This document shows, piece by piece, positions 46,277-56,951 of a DNA stretch of 64,000 nt. A model generated the notes under the pieces. It was not told the origin of the DNA. It saw nothing but the letters and a program-made list of their open reading frames with translations, and did not search any database. Origin of the DNA: an uncultured Pseudocitrobacter sp. (lineage in GTDB: Bacteria; Pseudomonadota; Gammaproteobacteria; Enterobacterales; Enterobacteriaceae); the NCBI GenBank assembly GCA_913778145.1, contig CAJYVI010000043.1:1-64000 (forward strand). The letters run 5' to 3'. A program made the position numbers and the translations under genes. Within the stretch, counting starts at the first letter, position 1, and every line of letters starts with the position of its first letter.

Positions 46277-48235
46277 TTATGAAGGCATGGTAATCGCCTG
46301 CTTCTCTTCGAGCAGTTTATCGACCACGCCCGGATCGGCGAGCGTCGAGGTATCGCCGAGGTTACTGGTATCGCCCGCGGCAATCTTGCGCAGAATGCGG
46401 CGCATGATTTTGCCCGAACGCGTTTTAGGTAATGAATCTGTCCAGTGCAGCACGTCCGGCGTTGCCAGCGGGCCAATCTCTTTACGCACCCAGTTACGCA
46501 CGTCGGTGTATAGCGCCGGTGTCGGCTCTTCACCATGATTCAGCGTAACGTAGGCATAAATCGCCTGGCCTTTGATATTGTGAGGAATGCCGACGACCGC
46601 CGCTTCTGCGACTTTCGGATGCGACACCAACGCCGACTCAATTTCAGCCGTACCCAGACGGTGACCGGAAACGTTCAGCACGTCATCGACGCGCCCCGTT
46701 ATCCAGTAATAGCCATCTTCGTCGCGACGCGCGCCGTCACCGCTGAAATACCTATTTTTGAAGGTGGAGAAGTAGGTCTGCTCAAAGCGCTCGTGATCGC
46801 CAAACAGCGTGCGCGCCTGGCCTGGCCAGGAATCAGTGATCACCAGGTTGCCTTCGGTCGCGCCTTCCTGCGGGTTCCCCTCGTTATCCACCAGTGCAGG
46901 CTGTACGCCGAAGAACGGACGGCTGGCTGAACCGGCTTTCAGTTCAGTCGCGCCCGGCAGCGGGGTGATCATGAATCCACCGGTCTCGGTCTGCCACCAG
47001 GTGTCGATCACCGGGCATTTCTCTTTGCCGATTTTCTTCCAGTACCACTCCCACGCTTCCGGGTTAATTGGCTCGCCAACGGAACCGAGAATGCGCAGGG
47101 AAGAGCGGTCGGTACCTTCAATCGCCTTATCACCTTCCGCCATCAGGGCGCGGATCGCCGTTGGCGCGGTATAGAGAATGTTAACTTTGTGTTTATCGAC
47201 GACCTGGCACATACGCGCCGGAGTCGGGGAATTCGGCACGCCTTCAAACATCAGCGTGGTCGCGCCGCAGGCCAGCGGCCCGTAAAGCAGGTAGCTGTGG
47301 CCGGTGACCCAGCCCACATCCGCGGTACACCAGTAGATGTCGCCCGGATGATAATCAAATGCATATTTGAAGGTCGTTGCTGCGTAGACCAGATAGCCGC
47401 CGGTGGTGTGCAGTACGCCTTTTGGCTTCCCGGTTGAACCGGAGGTGTAAAGGATAAACAGCGGATCTTCCGCGCTCATCTCTTCCGGCTGGTGCTGGTC
47501 GTCGGCTTTTTCAATCAGGTCGCTCCACCACAGATCGCGGCCTTCGTGCCAGTCGATACTGCCGCCGGTGCGCTTCAGCACCACCACGTTTTCGATGGTT
47601 TTGACGTTCGGGTTTTTCAGCGCGTCATCGACGTTTTTCTTCAGCGGGATCCCGCGTCCGGCGCGCACACCTTCGTCAGCGGTGATCACCAGGCGTGAGC
47701 TGGAATCGATAATTCGCCCGGCCACCGCTTCCGGTGAGAAGCCGCCGAAGATAACCGAGTGCACTGCACCAATGCGGGCGCAGGCCAGCATGGCGACTGC
47801 GGCTTCCGGCACCATTGGCATGTAAATCGCCACCACATCGCCTTTCTTAATGCCCAGCGAAAGCAGAACGTTAGCGAAGCGGCAGACGTCGCGATGCAGT
47901 TGTTTATAGGTGATATTTTTACTCTGGCTGGCGTCGTCGCCTTCCCAGATGATAGCGGTCTGGTCGCCGCGTTCTTGCAGATGTCGGTCCAGGCAGTTCG
48001 CCGCCAGGTTCAGGGTGCCATCTTCATACCATTTAATGGAAATGTTGCCCGGCGCAAACGAGGTGTTCTTGACCTTTGTGTAAGGTTTGATCCAGTCGAG
48101 AATTTTACCTTCTTCTCCCCAGAATGCGTCAGGGTCGGAGATAGAGAGCTGGTATCTCTGCTGGTACTGCTCCGGGTTTATCAGGCAACGGTCTGCAATG
48201 TTCGCAGGAATTGAGTGTTTGTGTATTTGGCTCAT
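46277..48235 (-). CDS. acs: Acetyl-CoA synthetase (AMP-forming)
   Basis: 652 residues as in E. coli. ANL-superfamily enzyme making acetyl-CoA from acetate, ATP and CoA. Motifs: [21 protein letters not shown] (P-loop), [48 protein letters not shown], and the acetylation-site lysine in [16 protein letters not shown]. It drives acetate scavenging with ActP and YjcH. In E. coli it is activated by CRP. A CRP-like half-site lies upstream at 48319-48336. Confidence 0.98.
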   Translation of the reverse strand: MSQIHKHSIPANIADRCLINPEQYQQRYQLSISDPDAFWGEEGKILDWIKPYTKVKNTSFAPGNISIKWYEDGTLNLAANCLDRHLQERGDQTAIIWEGDDASQSKNITYKQLHRDVCRFANVLLSLGIKKGDVVAIYMPMVPEAAVAMLACARIGAVHSVIFGGFSPEAVAGRIIDSSSRLVITADEGVRAGRGIPLKKNVDDALKNPNVKTIENVVVLKRTGGSIDWHEGRDLWWSDLIEKADDQHQPEEMSAEDPLFILYTSGSTGKPKGVLHTTGGYLVYAATTFKYAFDYHPGDIYWCTADVGWVTGHSYLLYGPLACGATTLMFEGVPNSPTPARMCQVVDKHKVNILYTAPTAIRALMAEGDKAIEGTDRSSLRILGSVGEPINPEAWEWYWKKIGKEKCPVIDTWWQTETGGFMITPLPGATELKAGSASRPFFGVQPALVDNEGNPQEGATEGNLVITDSWPGQARTLFGDHERFEQTYFSTFKNRYFSGDGARRDEDGYYWITGRVDDVLNVSGHRLGTAEIESALVSHPKVAEAAVVGIPHNIKGQAIYAYVTLNHGEEPTPALYTDVRNWVRKEIGPLATPDVLHWTDSLPKTRSGKIMRRILRKIAAGDTSNLGDTSTLADPGVVDKLLEEKQAITMPS

Positions 48236-48648
48236 GCTTTTTTTCTCCTTGTAAGATGTTAATAATATGTCGCCAAAAAGTTAATTGTAGGGGTATTGCG
48301 ACCTTTGTTTACTATTTGGGCGACAGATCACGCATTAATAGAATTGTTCAAATAATGTGCATTTGATTCTTTGAAGGAAAATAATTGCCGGAGGTTATTT
48401 ATGAAAATTATGCAAAAAAAAGATTATTTATAACAAAAACTTATAATAGTTTACTGGTAGAAATTAATGAGAATATGCGTGAAGGGAGTGAAAAGCCCTG
48501 TTCTTAAAGGGTTGCGCAACATACCGTCCAGATGATACTGATACTGCGCGTTAAAAAACCCCATAAACAAACGCAACACAAATCATCCCTTTCAAGTAGA
48601 TGTCATTCCCTTTTGGAATGGTAGCTTTCATTGAGGAAGTCTGTTGTT
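48236..48648. promoter_or_regulatory. Divergent acs-gltP regulatory region
   Basis: No gene in 413 bases. In K-12 the nrfABCDEFG operon separates these two genes, but it is absent here. On the minus strand GCGTGATCTGTCGCCC (within 48319-48336) looks like the CRP I site of the E. coli acs promoter, with one good TGA half. A+T-rich tracts follow (48400-48450). GAGGAAG before 48649 is the gltP ribosome site. Confidence 0.55.
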
Positions 48649-49962
48649 ATGAAAAAAACGAGAATCAGCCTCGCCTGGCAGATCTTGATTGCCCTTATTC
48701 TGGGCATCCTGCTGGGTAGTTACCTGCATTATCAAAGTGATAGCCGCGAATGGCTGATTGCTAACCTCTTATCACCGGCGGGTGATATCTTTATCCATCT
48801 GATTAAAATGATCGTCGTACCGATCGTAATTTCCACACTGATTGTGGGGATTGCAGGCGTGGGCGATGCTAAACAGCTGGGCCGAATCGGCGCAAAAACC
48901 ATTATCTATTTCGAAGTGATCACCACGGTGGCGATTATCCTCGGGATTACGCTGGCCAACGTCTTCCAGCCGGGTGCGGGCATTGATATGTCGCAGCTGG
49001 CGACGGTGGATATTTCGAAATACCAAAGCACGACCGCTGAAGTGCAAAGCCACGCGCACGGTCTGATGGGGACGATTCTTTCGCTGGTACCGACCAATAT
49101 CATTGCGTCGATGGCGAAGGGCGATATGCTGCCGATCATCTTCTTCTCGGTACTGTTTGGTCTGGGGCTTTCTTCTCTGCCTGCGACGCATCGCGAACCG
49201 CTGGTTACCGTCTTCCGCTCCATCTCTGAAACCATGTTTAAAGTCACCCATATGGTGATGCGTTATGCGCCGGTCGGTGTCTTTGCGCTGATCTCGGTGA
49301 CGGTCGCCAACTTTGGGTTTGCCTCACTGTGGCCGCTGGCGAAGCTGGTAATTCTGGTTTATGCCGCGATCCTGTTCTTTGCGCTGGTGGTGCTGGGTGC
49401 CGTGGCGAAGATGTGTAAGTTAAGCATCTGGACGCTGATTCTTATTCTGAAAGATGAGCTGATTCTGGCGTACTCCACCGCCAGCTCCGAGAGCGTGCTG
49501 CCGCGTATCATCGAGAAGATGGAAGCCTACGGCGCGCCGCCGGCAATCACCAGCTTCGTGGTCCCGACCGGCTATTCCTTCAACCTCGATGGTTCAACGC
49601 TGTATCAGAGTATTGCGGCGATCTTCATCGCGCAGCTGTACGGCATCGAGCTTTCTATCTGGCAGGAAATCATTCTGGTACTGACCCTGATGGTGACCTC
49701 GAAAGGGATTGCTGGCGTACCGGGCGTCTCGTTCGTGGTACTGCTGGCGACATTGGGCAGCGTCGGTATTCCGCTGGAAGGCCTGGCGTTTATCGCCGGT
49801 GTTGACCGTATCCTCGACATGGCGCGTACCGCGCTGAACGTGGTAGGTAATGCTCTGGCGGTGCTGGTTATCGCCAAGTGGGAACACAAATTTGACCGCA
49901 AAAAAGCACTGGCGTATGAACGCGATGTGCTGGGTAAATTTGATAAGAAAGCGAATATGTAA
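48649..49962 (+). CDS. gltP: Glutamate/aspartate:proton symporter
   Basis: 437 residues from MKKTRISLAWQILIALILG, the E. coli length. ATG 48649 is chosen for GAGGAAG upstream; the frame is open six codons more. DAACS family with 8 membrane helices and two re-entrant hairpins: IKMIVVPIVISTLIVGIAGVGD, AYSTASSESVLPRIIEKM (serine-rich hairpin), FVVPTGYSFNLDGSTLYQSIAAIFIAQ (NLDG), and AGVDRILDMARTALNVVGNALAVLVIA, which holds substrate-binding D and R/N residues. It takes up glutamate and aspartate. Confidence 0.97.
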   Translation: MKKTRISLAWQILIALILGILLGSYLHYQSDSREWLIANLLSPAGDIFIHLIKMIVVPIVISTLIVGIAGVGDAKQLGRIGAKTIIYFEVITTVAIILGITLANVFQPGAGIDMSQLATVDISKYQSTTAEVQSHAHGLMGTILSLVPTNIIASMAKGDMLPIIFFSVLFGLGLSSLPATHREPLVTVFRSISETMFKVTHMVMRYAPVGVFALISVTVANFGFASLWPLAKLVILVYAAILFFALVVLGAVAKMCKLSIWTLILILKDELILAYSTASSESVLPRIIEKMEAYGAPPAITSFVVPTGYSFNLDGSTLYQSIAAIFIAQLYGIELSIWQEIILVLTLMVTSKGIAGVPGVSFVVLLATLGSVGIPLEGLAFIAGVDRILDMARTALNVVGNALAVLVIAKWEHKFDRKKALAYERDVLGKFDKKANM

Positions 49963-49974
49963 CTTTCGGCAATA

Positions 49975-50008
49975 AAAAAACGGGGATGATTTTCATCCCC
50001 GTTTTTGT
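49975..50008 (+). terminator. Terminator after gltP
   Basis: Stem AACGGGGATGA/TCATCCCCGTT with a short loop, AAAAAA before and TTTTTG after, 12 bases beyond the stop. Confidence 0.9.
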
Positions 50009-50014
50009 TGGTTT

Positions 50015-50125
50015 GCCCCTCACCCTAACCCTCTCCCAAAGGGAGAGGGAACCGATTGTGCACGTACTTAAATTCAGCGCCGGTTTTCACCCTCTCCCTT
50101 TGGGAGAGGGCCGGGGTGAGGGGGC
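50015..50125. repeat. Palindromic repeat unit, copy 1
   Basis: A ~110-base unit with outer arms CCCCTCACCC...GGGTGAGGGG, and in each arm an inner CCCTCTCCC-AAA-GGGAGAGGG stem. A second unit with the same arms and a different centre lies at 59968-60072. It sits between gltP and fdhF, which are convergent. Confidence 0.85.
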
Positions 50126-50134
50126 TTCCCGTTA

Positions 50135-52282
50135 TTAACCCAACGCGCTTTCGCGCAGACGGGCTTTCAGCTTGTCGTATTCCTGAATCACATACTGCTC
50201 TGCCGCCTGTTGGTCGGCAATCGGCTCAACGTTGACCGCGCAGTACTTGTACTCCGGCGTTTTAGTAATCGGGCTTAAGTTTTCACTCACCAGCTCGTTA
50301 CACGCGCCAATCCACCACTGGTAGGTCATGTACACCGCACCTTTGTTCGGGCGATCGCTCACCTGAGCACGGGTAATGATTTTCCCTTTGCGTGAATTGA
50401 CCCACACCAGCGCTTCATCTTCAATACCGAGGCGTGCTGCATCAGCGGTGTTGATTTGCGCGTAGCCCGGTTCATCAGCCAGCGCGGCAAGCGCCGCACA
50501 GTTACCGGTCATTGAACGGCAGGAGTAGTGCCCCACTTCACGCACCGTGGAGAGCACCATCGGGTACTCGTCGGTCAATTTGTCGATAGGCGCAACCCAG
50601 TCACAGGTGAAGAACTGCGCCAGACCGTTCGGCGTGTCGAACTTCTCTTTAAAGAGATACGACGTCCCCTGGTCGGCGTCAGATTCATCGCGGCACGGCC
50701 ACATGACATATCCCAGCTCGCCCATTTTTTCATAGGTCGCACCGAGGAAGTCCGGGCAAAGATGACGCAACTCATCCCAGATTTCCTGGGTGTTGTTGTA
50801 GTGCATCGGATAGCCCATGCGGGTGGCGATTTCACTGATGATCTGCCAGTCGGTTTTCAGGTCCCATTTAGGCTCAACGGCCTTGAAGAAACGCTGGAAG
50901 CCACGGTCAGCCGCGGTGTAAACCCCTTCGTGCTCACCCCAGGATGTGGACGGCAGAATGACGTCAGCCGCCGAGGCGGTTTTGGTCATAAAGATGTCCT
51001 GCACAATCACCAGTTCCAGTTCGTCAAACGCTTTACGCACGGCAGAGAGTTCGGCGTCAGTCTGGAGCGGATCTTCCCCCATAATGTACGCAGCACGCAC
51101 TTCACCATGCGCCACGCGGTGCGGCAGCTCACTGATGCGATAACCGGTGTGTTCCGGCAGGCTGTCAACGCCCCAGGCTTTGGCGAATTTCTCGCGGTTT
51201 TCCGGGAATTTGACATACTGATAACCCGGATAGGTATCCGGCAGTGCGCCCATATCGCACGCGCCCTGTACGTTGTTCTGACCACGAACCGGGTTTACGC
51301 CGACGCTTGGTTTCCCAAGGTTGCCGGTCAGCATCGCCAGGCTGGTTAAAGAACGCACGGTTTCTACGCCCTGATAGAACTGCGTCACGCCCATGCCCCA
51401 CAGGATCGCCGCGCTTTTCGCTGAAGCATACATACGGGCGCACTGGCGAATTTCCTGCGCGCTCACGCCGGTAATGTCCTCGACGGACTCCGGTGTATAG
51501 CCTTCAACAATTTTACGGTACTCTTCGAAGCCCTCCGTACGGCCCGCGACGAACGCCTGGTCATACAGATTTTCTTCGATAATGACATGCCCGATGGCAT
51601 TGAGCAGCGCGATGTTCGAGCCGTTTTTCAATGCGATGTGCATATCAGCAATGCGCGCGGTTTCAATTTTGCGCGGATCGCAGACGATAATTTTTGCCCC
51701 ATTGCGTTTGGCGTTAATCACGTGATTCGCCACAATTGGGTGTGAATCTGCCGGGTTATACCCGAAGATGAACACGAGATCCGTGTTATCAATTTCTGTG
51801 ATGGCATTACTCATTGCGCCATTACCGACCGACTGGTGCAGACCTGCAACCGATGGGCCGTGTCAGACACGTGCGCAGCAATCGACGTTATTGGTACCAA
51901 TAACGGCGCGCGCAAATTTTTGCATCACATAGTTAGTTTCATTCCCGGTACCACGAGAGGAACCGGTCGTTTGAATGGCGTCAGGGCCATATTTTGCTTT
52001 GATCGCGCTCAGGCGGTCAGCAACGTAATTCAGGGCTTCGTCCCAGGAGACGGCTTCCAGCTTGCCGCCGCGCTGGCGACGGATCATTGGGCTTTTCAGG
52101 CGCGGAGTCAGGATCTGGGTATCATTGATAAAATCCCAGCCATAATAACCCTTCAGGCACAGTGTGCCCTGGTTAGTTTTCCCCATCGCCGCTTCAGCCT
52201 TAACGACTTTCCCGTTATCGACCACCAGGTTGATTTTGCAACCTGAGGCGCAATACGGGCAAACCGTGACGACTTTTTTCAT
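50135..52282 (-). CDS. fdhF: Formate dehydrogenase H, selenocysteine enzyme
   Basis: 715 residues when the in-frame TGA at codon 140 (51863-51865) is read as selenocysteine. The frame before it ends GTNNVDCCARV and continues after it as HGPSVAGLHQSVGNGAMSNAITEI, the known FdhF active site. The N-terminal [4Fe-4S] cysteines are in CPYCASGC and GTLCLKGYYG. Molybdopterin-binding segments follow (FIFGYNPADSHP, GVNPVRGQNNVQGACDMGALP, ASAADVILPSTSWGEHEGVYT). It oxidises formate in the formate-hydrogenlyase complex. Automatic calling would split it into two genes. Confidence 0.97.
51824..51865 (-). promoter_or_regulatory. SECIS element of fdhF
   Basis: Directly after the UGA codon the mRNA can fold a hairpin whose tip reads GGUUGCAGGUCUGCACC, the bacterial fdhF SECIS bound by SelB. 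It directs selenocysteine insertion at codon 140. Confidence 0.88.
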
Positions 52283-52332
52283 CGGTCTTGCTCCAGTTTC
52301 AATCAGCGCGGACGCGCATAACGACCTTATTA

Positions 52333-52348
52333 TGCAGGTTCTATGCCA
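52333..52348 (-). promoter_or_regulatory. Sigma-54 promoter of fdhF
   Basis: On the minus strand TGGCATAGAACCTGCA has GG and GC ten bases apart, fitting -24/-12. It lies 51 bases before the ATG. In E. coli fdhF is sigma-54 and FhlA dependent. Confidence 0.82.
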
Positions 52349-52400
52349 TGTTTTTATTGTGGGTATCCACGGATATTACGGGGATTTTTTAGACAAAACC

Positions 52401-52425
52401 CTGACGAAAAACAGTCTGTCGTCAG
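52401..52425 (-). promoter_or_regulatory. Candidate FhlA upstream activating site
   Basis: Inverted repeat CTGACGA...TCGTCAG with an 11-base spacer, 53 bases upstream of the -24 element, with a further GACGTGTCG nearby. The position suits an enhancer for FhlA, but I have not aligned it to known sites. Confidence 0.5.
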
Positions 52426-52474
52426 TTTTGACGTGTCGAAGAGGCGCCGCGTGACGGGGCACGCGGCGAGAGGG

Positions 52475-53923
52475 TTACTTTTGATTGATGGCCTGATAGC
52501 CGCCACCCAGCGATTTAATCAACTGGATGTTTTCGATAACCCGACGGGTGTCGAGCATCATCAGCGACATTTGCTCTGCCAGAACCGGAAGCTGCGCTTC
52601 GGTTGCCTGCAAGCGGCTGCCGAGGCCCTGCTTGTAGGCGGCCTGCGCGGCGGCCTGGGTATAACGCGCGGCGTCAACGCGTTCGGTCTGCATCACGCGC
52701 TGGTCGTTGAGCGTTTGCAGGCGCGAGCCGTTAATCGCCACATCGCGTACCGCATTGAGCACCGACTGGTTGTAGCGCTCAATCAGCATGTTGCTGCTGG
52801 CGCGCGTGCTTGCCAGATTGGCGTTCAGACGCCCGCCGTCAAACAGCGGCAAGCGCAGGCCGGGGATGAAGTTGATCTGCTTGCTGGGGTTTTTGAACAT
52901 ATCCTCAAGGTGAATAGCGTCGAAGCCGAAGAAGGCTTTGATATCGAAGCTCGGATAGAAGAGGGCGCGTGCGGCGTCGACCTGGCTTAACGATGCCTGC
53001 ACATACCAGCGCATGGCCTGAAGATCCGGGCGGCGCGCGAGCAGCTCATAAGAGAGCGACGACGGCAGCCCGGTGTCAACCTGCGGCAGCGCCACTGGTT
53101 TGATGTCCGGCATATCCGTCGCGCCGATGATGGCGCGCAGCGATTCCCGCGTCTCTTTGATTTGCCCCTTCACGGCGGCAATTTGCTTTTCTACCGCCAG
53201 CAATTGGGAACGTGCGCCGTGCCAGGGTACTTTCGCCTCTAGCCCCTGATTGACTTTGCTCTGGTGCGCTTTCACCGCGTAATCAATCACATCACGCGTC
53301 TGCTCCAGTAGATCAAGCATCTGGTAGTTAGCCTGCTGGCTGTAATAAAGCTGAGCGACGCCCGTGGTCAACGACAGTTCGACGGCGGCGGTTTCCGCTA
53401 ACGCCGCGTTCTTCGCGCCGATGGCGGCCTCGACGGCGGAACGGTGCACGCCCCACAAATCGAGATCAAACCCGGCGACCACGCCGACGGTCGCTTCCGT
53501 GTAATACGGCCCGTCCATGCCTAAACGCGGCGCATCCATCGCATAAGGGCTGAGAAAGCCGCTGGCTGAAACGCGTTGGCGGTTCAGCATACCGATCGCC
53601 GCCATTTGCAGGCGCGAACCCGCTTCCAGCAGTTCAGCCTGCGACTGCGCTTTCTCTTCATGCTGCTTAGCTTCAGCCAGCGTGTGCGACCCGGCGAGCG
53701 TTTTAGCAATCAGCGCATCCAGCTGTGGATCGTGAAACTGCTTCCACCACTGTGCCTGCGGCCAGCCCTGGCTTGCCAGATGAATATCGTCGGCGAGTTT
53801 GATCTGCTCTGGGGCGATCTGCGCGTTTGGCGTACCGTCTTTACGGATCAACGCGCAGCCGGAGAGCAGCGTAGTGGTGCCGAGCAGGCTGCAAATCAGC
53901 AGGCGGGAAAAGTGTCGGGTCAT
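52475..53923 (-). CDS. mdtP: MdtP, outer-membrane efflux lipoprotein
   Basis: 482 residues (488 in E. coli). A lipoprotein signal ends in LLSGC at residue ~23. TolC/OprM-type RND outer-membrane factor with two repeated helical hairpin parts (EQIKLADDIHLASQGWPQAQWWKQFHDPQLDALI, GVVAGFDLDLWGVHRSAVEAA, LLARRPDLQAMRWYVQASLSQVDAARALFYPSFDIKAF). It is the outer-membrane exit of MdtNOP. Start overlaps the mdtO stop by four bases. Confidence 0.95.
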   Translation of the reverse strand: MTRHFSRLLICSLLGTTTLLSGCALIRKDGTPNAQIAPEQIKLADDIHLASQGWPQAQWWKQFHDPQLDALIAKTLAGSHTLAEAKQHEEKAQSQAELLEAGSRLQMAAIGMLNRQRVSASGFLSPYAMDAPRLGMDGPYYTEATVGVVAGFDLDLWGVHRSAVEAAIGAKNAALAETAAVELSLTTGVAQLYYSQQANYQMLDLLEQTRDVIDYAVKAHQSKVNQGLEAKVPWHGARSQLLAVEKQIAAVKGQIKETRESLRAIIGATDMPDIKPVALPQVDTGLPSSLSYELLARRPDLQAMRWYVQASLSQVDAARALFYPSFDIKAFFGFDAIHLEDMFKNPSKQINFIPGLRLPLFDGGRLNANLASTRASSNMLIERYNQSVLNAVRDVAINGSRLQTLNDQRVMQTERVDAARYTQAAAQAAYKQGLGSRLQATEAQLPVLAEQMSLMMLDTRRVIENIQLIKSLGGGYQAINQK

Positions 53924-55905
53924 TGTGGCATGGCTCCTTGCGCCCGCGCGGCCTCTATGGGCGGCGGGTTGCTCCAGTCGGGTAAAAGAGAGATGTGCTG
54001 CGCGGCGGAGATTGTGCGCGCAGCCTGGCTCAATGTCGGTGTGGCGCTGGTGTTTAGCGGCAGGCCGCTGGCGTAGGCATCCAGCGCGTCGGCAAGCGCA
54101 GCGGCGCTTTGCGCATCGGGATGCTTATCCCACGCGTTGAGGATTTCTCGCCCCTGGCGGATCACCGCCTGGCTGTGGCTCACCAGCCGTTCACGTTCAT
54201 CGGCGGGAAGATGGCGCTCCAGCGCGACGCGCTCGCACATCTCTTCGCTGGCGTTAAATGCCGCGTGGCAGCCGATGCGCAGTTGCAGATAGCCGCTGAG
54301 GGCCGCGCCGCCCTGGGTATGCGGGAGGCGCATCGCTTTGGCGATCATTGCCAGCGCGCCCGCCAGCTTTTGCGGCAGTGCGCGGGCTTCGCTTTCAGGC
54401 CAGATGAATGTGTAAATCACCGCCGACACTGCGGTGCCAATCAGAATACCGATCGCGCGGTCGCGGATTTCTACCAGGTCAAAGGTGGGGCCGAACACGT
54501 TCTCAAGCGTCGCCAGCGAAAAGGTGACCACCATTTGCGTGCCGATGTAAGACGAACGTTCTGAACTGGTCGCCATCCATGCACCGATGAGGAAAATCGG
54601 CGCCAGCACACACAGTAGCTCGACGATGTTATCCAGCCACGGCATCACCAGCAGGGTAAACAGCAGGGCAAAAATCGCGCCGAAGAACGCACCGCCGAAG
54701 CGCAGGCCCATTTTCTGGTAGGACGACCCCAGACTGGGGTTCGCGACGATCACGCAGGTGAGCATACAGGTATGAATGCCTTCCCACTCGACGCCGGAAT
54801 AAAAGACGTAGCAAACCATGCACGCCAGCAGCGTTTTCAGGGCATAGCGGATGTAGGCCGGATTGGTCCAGGCATCGGCGGCCATCGACGGCTGTTTTGC
54901 CGCAGGCGCTGGCGGAGTATCCGGGTCCATTTTGCCAAGCTGAATCAGCGCCTGACACACACCAGTCAAGCCGCACTGTTGCGCGGTGGCAAGCTGTTGT
55001 TCGTCTGGTTGCCAGTCTCCGCGCCACGCGTCACCGACGCGAATGGCCGCACACAGCGCATTCATTTCTGTGGCAAGTGTAGCCAGCAACGCCTGCACCG
55101 CCGGGTCATTCACCCAGGCGGCGGCATCAAAGCGGTTCAGCGTGGTGCGCAGATAGGTAACGGTCGCCACGCAGGTTTGCCACCAGGCGCAATGGCTTTT
55201 CCAGTCGGCGTCATCTGCCATACAGAAAACGTTCAGTTTTTGCAGCGCCAGCGCATCGCGCTCAAGCTGTTTGTCACTGATCGGCAAGCCAGGCTGCATT
55301 AAGCGTGTTGCGGCTTCCTGCAAATGTGCGCAAAGCCCGCTGCGCATCTGGCTAATCGCCCGCGCCGGGAACCACAGCACGCCCATCAGCACCATCAGCA
55401 GCGTCGGGTACAGCCCGACCACGATACACCACAACGTCAGGCGCAGCACGATTTCCGGGTAATCGAGCATCCCCGGAAAGGTTTGCCCGTAAATCGCCAC
55501 AATTGCCACGGCGAAGAACACCAGCCCCAGCTTGTGGGTACGCATCATAAACATGCAGCCGATGAGGATCAGGCTGGCAATGACCATGCGTACCAGCGGA
55601 TAGCCGTAAGACCATTTATAAATCAGGAACAGGCTGCCGATTTCCAGCACCGTGGCGACCACAAAAAGGATCGCCACGAATTTGGTGTAAAAGGCATTGG
55701 ACTGGATGCCGTAGAACAGCACGGCCAGCGAGATCGCCACAAAGGGGATCTCGAAGGTCATGGAGATGAGCACCACCAGCAGACAGCCCGCCCAGAGCTG
55801 CATTGTCTGCGGAAGGCGGCCCGGTCGCTGTTCGCTGAGCTCTTCGTGGAAGAAGCTCAGCAGTTTAACCAGCGGGAGCGGCAGATAATCAAGCGCCTTC
55901 ATCAT
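53920..55905 (-). CDS. mdtO: MdtO, FUSC-family inner-membrane efflux protein
   Basis: 661 residues (683 in E. coli). Two FUSC/AaeB-like blocks of about five or six membrane helices: LWAGCLLVVLISMTFEIPFVAISLAVLFYG in the first half, and ALKTLLACMVCYVFYSGVEWEGIHTCMLTCVIVANPSLGSSYQKMGLRFGGAFFGAIFALLFTLLVMPWLD in the second. Long soluble parts lie between and after. Linked in E. coli to resistance to acriflavine, puromycin and tetraphenylarsonium. Overlaps with mdtN and mdtP (ATGA) show one operon. Confidence 0.95.
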   Translation of the reverse strand: MMKALDYLPLPLVKLLSFFHEELSEQRPGRLPQTMQLWAGCLLVVLISMTFEIPFVAISLAVLFYGIQSNAFYTKFVAILFVVATVLEIGSLFLIYKWSYGYPLVRMVIASLILIGCMFMMRTHKLGLVFFAVAIVAIYGQTFPGMLDYPEIVLRLTLWCIVVGLYPTLLMVLMGVLWFPARAISQMRSGLCAHLQEAATRLMQPGLPISDKQLERDALALQKLNVFCMADDADWKSHCAWWQTCVATVTYLRTTLNRFDAAAWVNDPAVQALLATLATEMNALCAAIRVGDAWRGDWQPDEQQLATAQQCGLTGVCQALIQLGKMDPDTPPAPAAKQPSMAADAWTNPAYIRYALKTLLACMVCYVFYSGVEWEGIHTCMLTCVIVANPSLGSSYQKMGLRFGGAFFGAIFALLFTLLVMPWLDNIVELLCVLAPIFLIGAWMATSSERSSYIGTQMVVTFSLATLENVFGPTFDLVEIRDRAIGILIGTAVSAVIYTFIWPESEARALPQKLAGALAMIAKAMRLPHTQGGAALSGYLQLRIGCHAAFNASEEMCERVALERHLPADERERLVSHSQAVIRQGREILNAWDKHPDAQSAAALADALDAYASGLPLNTSATPTLSQAARTISAAQHISLLPDWSNPPPIEAARAQGAMPQ

Positions 55906-56933
55906 TGCGGCTCAAGGTTAGCAACCGCCGATGCGCCGATGCGGAACATCTCTTCGTCCGGATTTTCGACAACAATTTTCACCGGGAATCGTTGGGCGAC
56001 GCGTACCCAGTTAATGGAACGGGAAACACGCGGCAGGCCGCCGAGCACCATGCCGCCGTCGTCCGGCATCACGCCGTAGCCGATAGAGTCGACTTTGCCG
56101 GTAAACGTTTTGCCGGAGTCACTCATCAGGCGCAACGTTGCAGGCGTGCCGCTATGGATATTTTTCAGCTCGGTTTCGCGGAAGTTGGCGATAACGTACC
56201 AGTGGTTGGTATCAATCAGGGTAAAGACCGGTTTCATCGCCGAGGCGAACTGACCGACGGTGGTTTTCAGCGCCACCACGCGACCGTCAAACGGCGCGCG
56301 AACGGTCGCCATTTCCAGATGCAGTTCGGTAAGTGCGATATCTGCTTGCACTACATCGCGCTGGGCTTGCAGCGCATCGACACCGCTGACCGCGCTGGCG
56401 GCCTGTTTTGCCTGTTCCAGAATGGCGTTGAGGTCAGCTTCTGCGGCGCGCTGCGCCGTGCGAGCGCGGTCAACGTCTTCGGCAGAAACAAAGCCCTGCG
56501 CCAGCAGCGGCTCGGTGCGTTGCAGCGTTTTTGTCGCCTGCGCGGCGGCGGCGCGCGCTTTCGCGACGGCAGCCTCTACGGAGTCGGCACCGTGCTTTTG
56601 CGCGTCGACGCTGCGCTGCATCAGCATGATTTGTTTATCGAGCGCCTCAAGTGAGGCTTTGGCTTTCGCCAGGTTTGCTTCATAAGTGCGAGGATCGATG
56701 CGCATCAGCACATCACCCTGCTTCACCAGCTGGTTATCGTGCACCGCCATCTCGACGATGCGACCGCTAACTTCCGGTACCACATCGACGGTATCGGCAT
56801 AAACATAGGCATCGTTAGTGGACGGCGCGCTATCCAGACGCCAGATGACATAAACCATAACGACGATAGCCACCAGAACCAGGATCAGGGCCGGAGCCTT
56901 TTTATTGGTCGGTTTTTTGGGCGTACTTTCCAT
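55902..56933 (-). CDS. mdtN: MdtN, membrane-fusion protein
   Basis: 343 residues. One N-terminal membrane helix (APALILVLVAIVVMVYVIW), then HlyD/EmrA-type biotinyl-lipoyl halves (DTVDVVPEVSGRIVEMAVHDNQLVKQGDVLMRID and MATVRAPFDGRVVALKTTVGQFASAMKPVFTLID) around a long coiled coil (~90-200, rich in A, K and Q). It bridges MdtO and MdtP across the periplasm. ytcA lies 18 bases upstream on the same strand. Confidence 0.95.
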   Translation of the reverse strand: MESTPKKPTNKKAPALILVLVAIVVMVYVIWRLDSAPSTNDAYVYADTVDVVPEVSGRIVEMAVHDNQLVKQGDVLMRIDPRTYEANLAKAKASLEALDKQIMLMQRSVDAQKHGADSVEAAVAKARAAAAQATKTLQRTEPLLAQGFVSAEDVDRARTAQRAAEADLNAILEQAKQAASAVSGVDALQAQRDVVQADIALTELHLEMATVRAPFDGRVVALKTTVGQFASAMKPVFTLIDTNHWYVIANFRETELKNIHSGTPATLRLMSDSGKTFTGKVDSIGYGVMPDDGGMVLGGLPRVSRSINWVRVAQRFPVKIVVENPDEEMFRIGASAVANLEPQ

Positions 56934-56951
56934 GAGCGCGTCTCGATAAAA

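Noticed and set aside
51814..51865. Apparent stop codon splitting fdhF into two genes
   Set aside because: The in-frame TGA is at codon 140 and is followed by the known active-site sequence and a SECIS hairpin. It is selenocysteine, not a frameshift or nonsense mutation.
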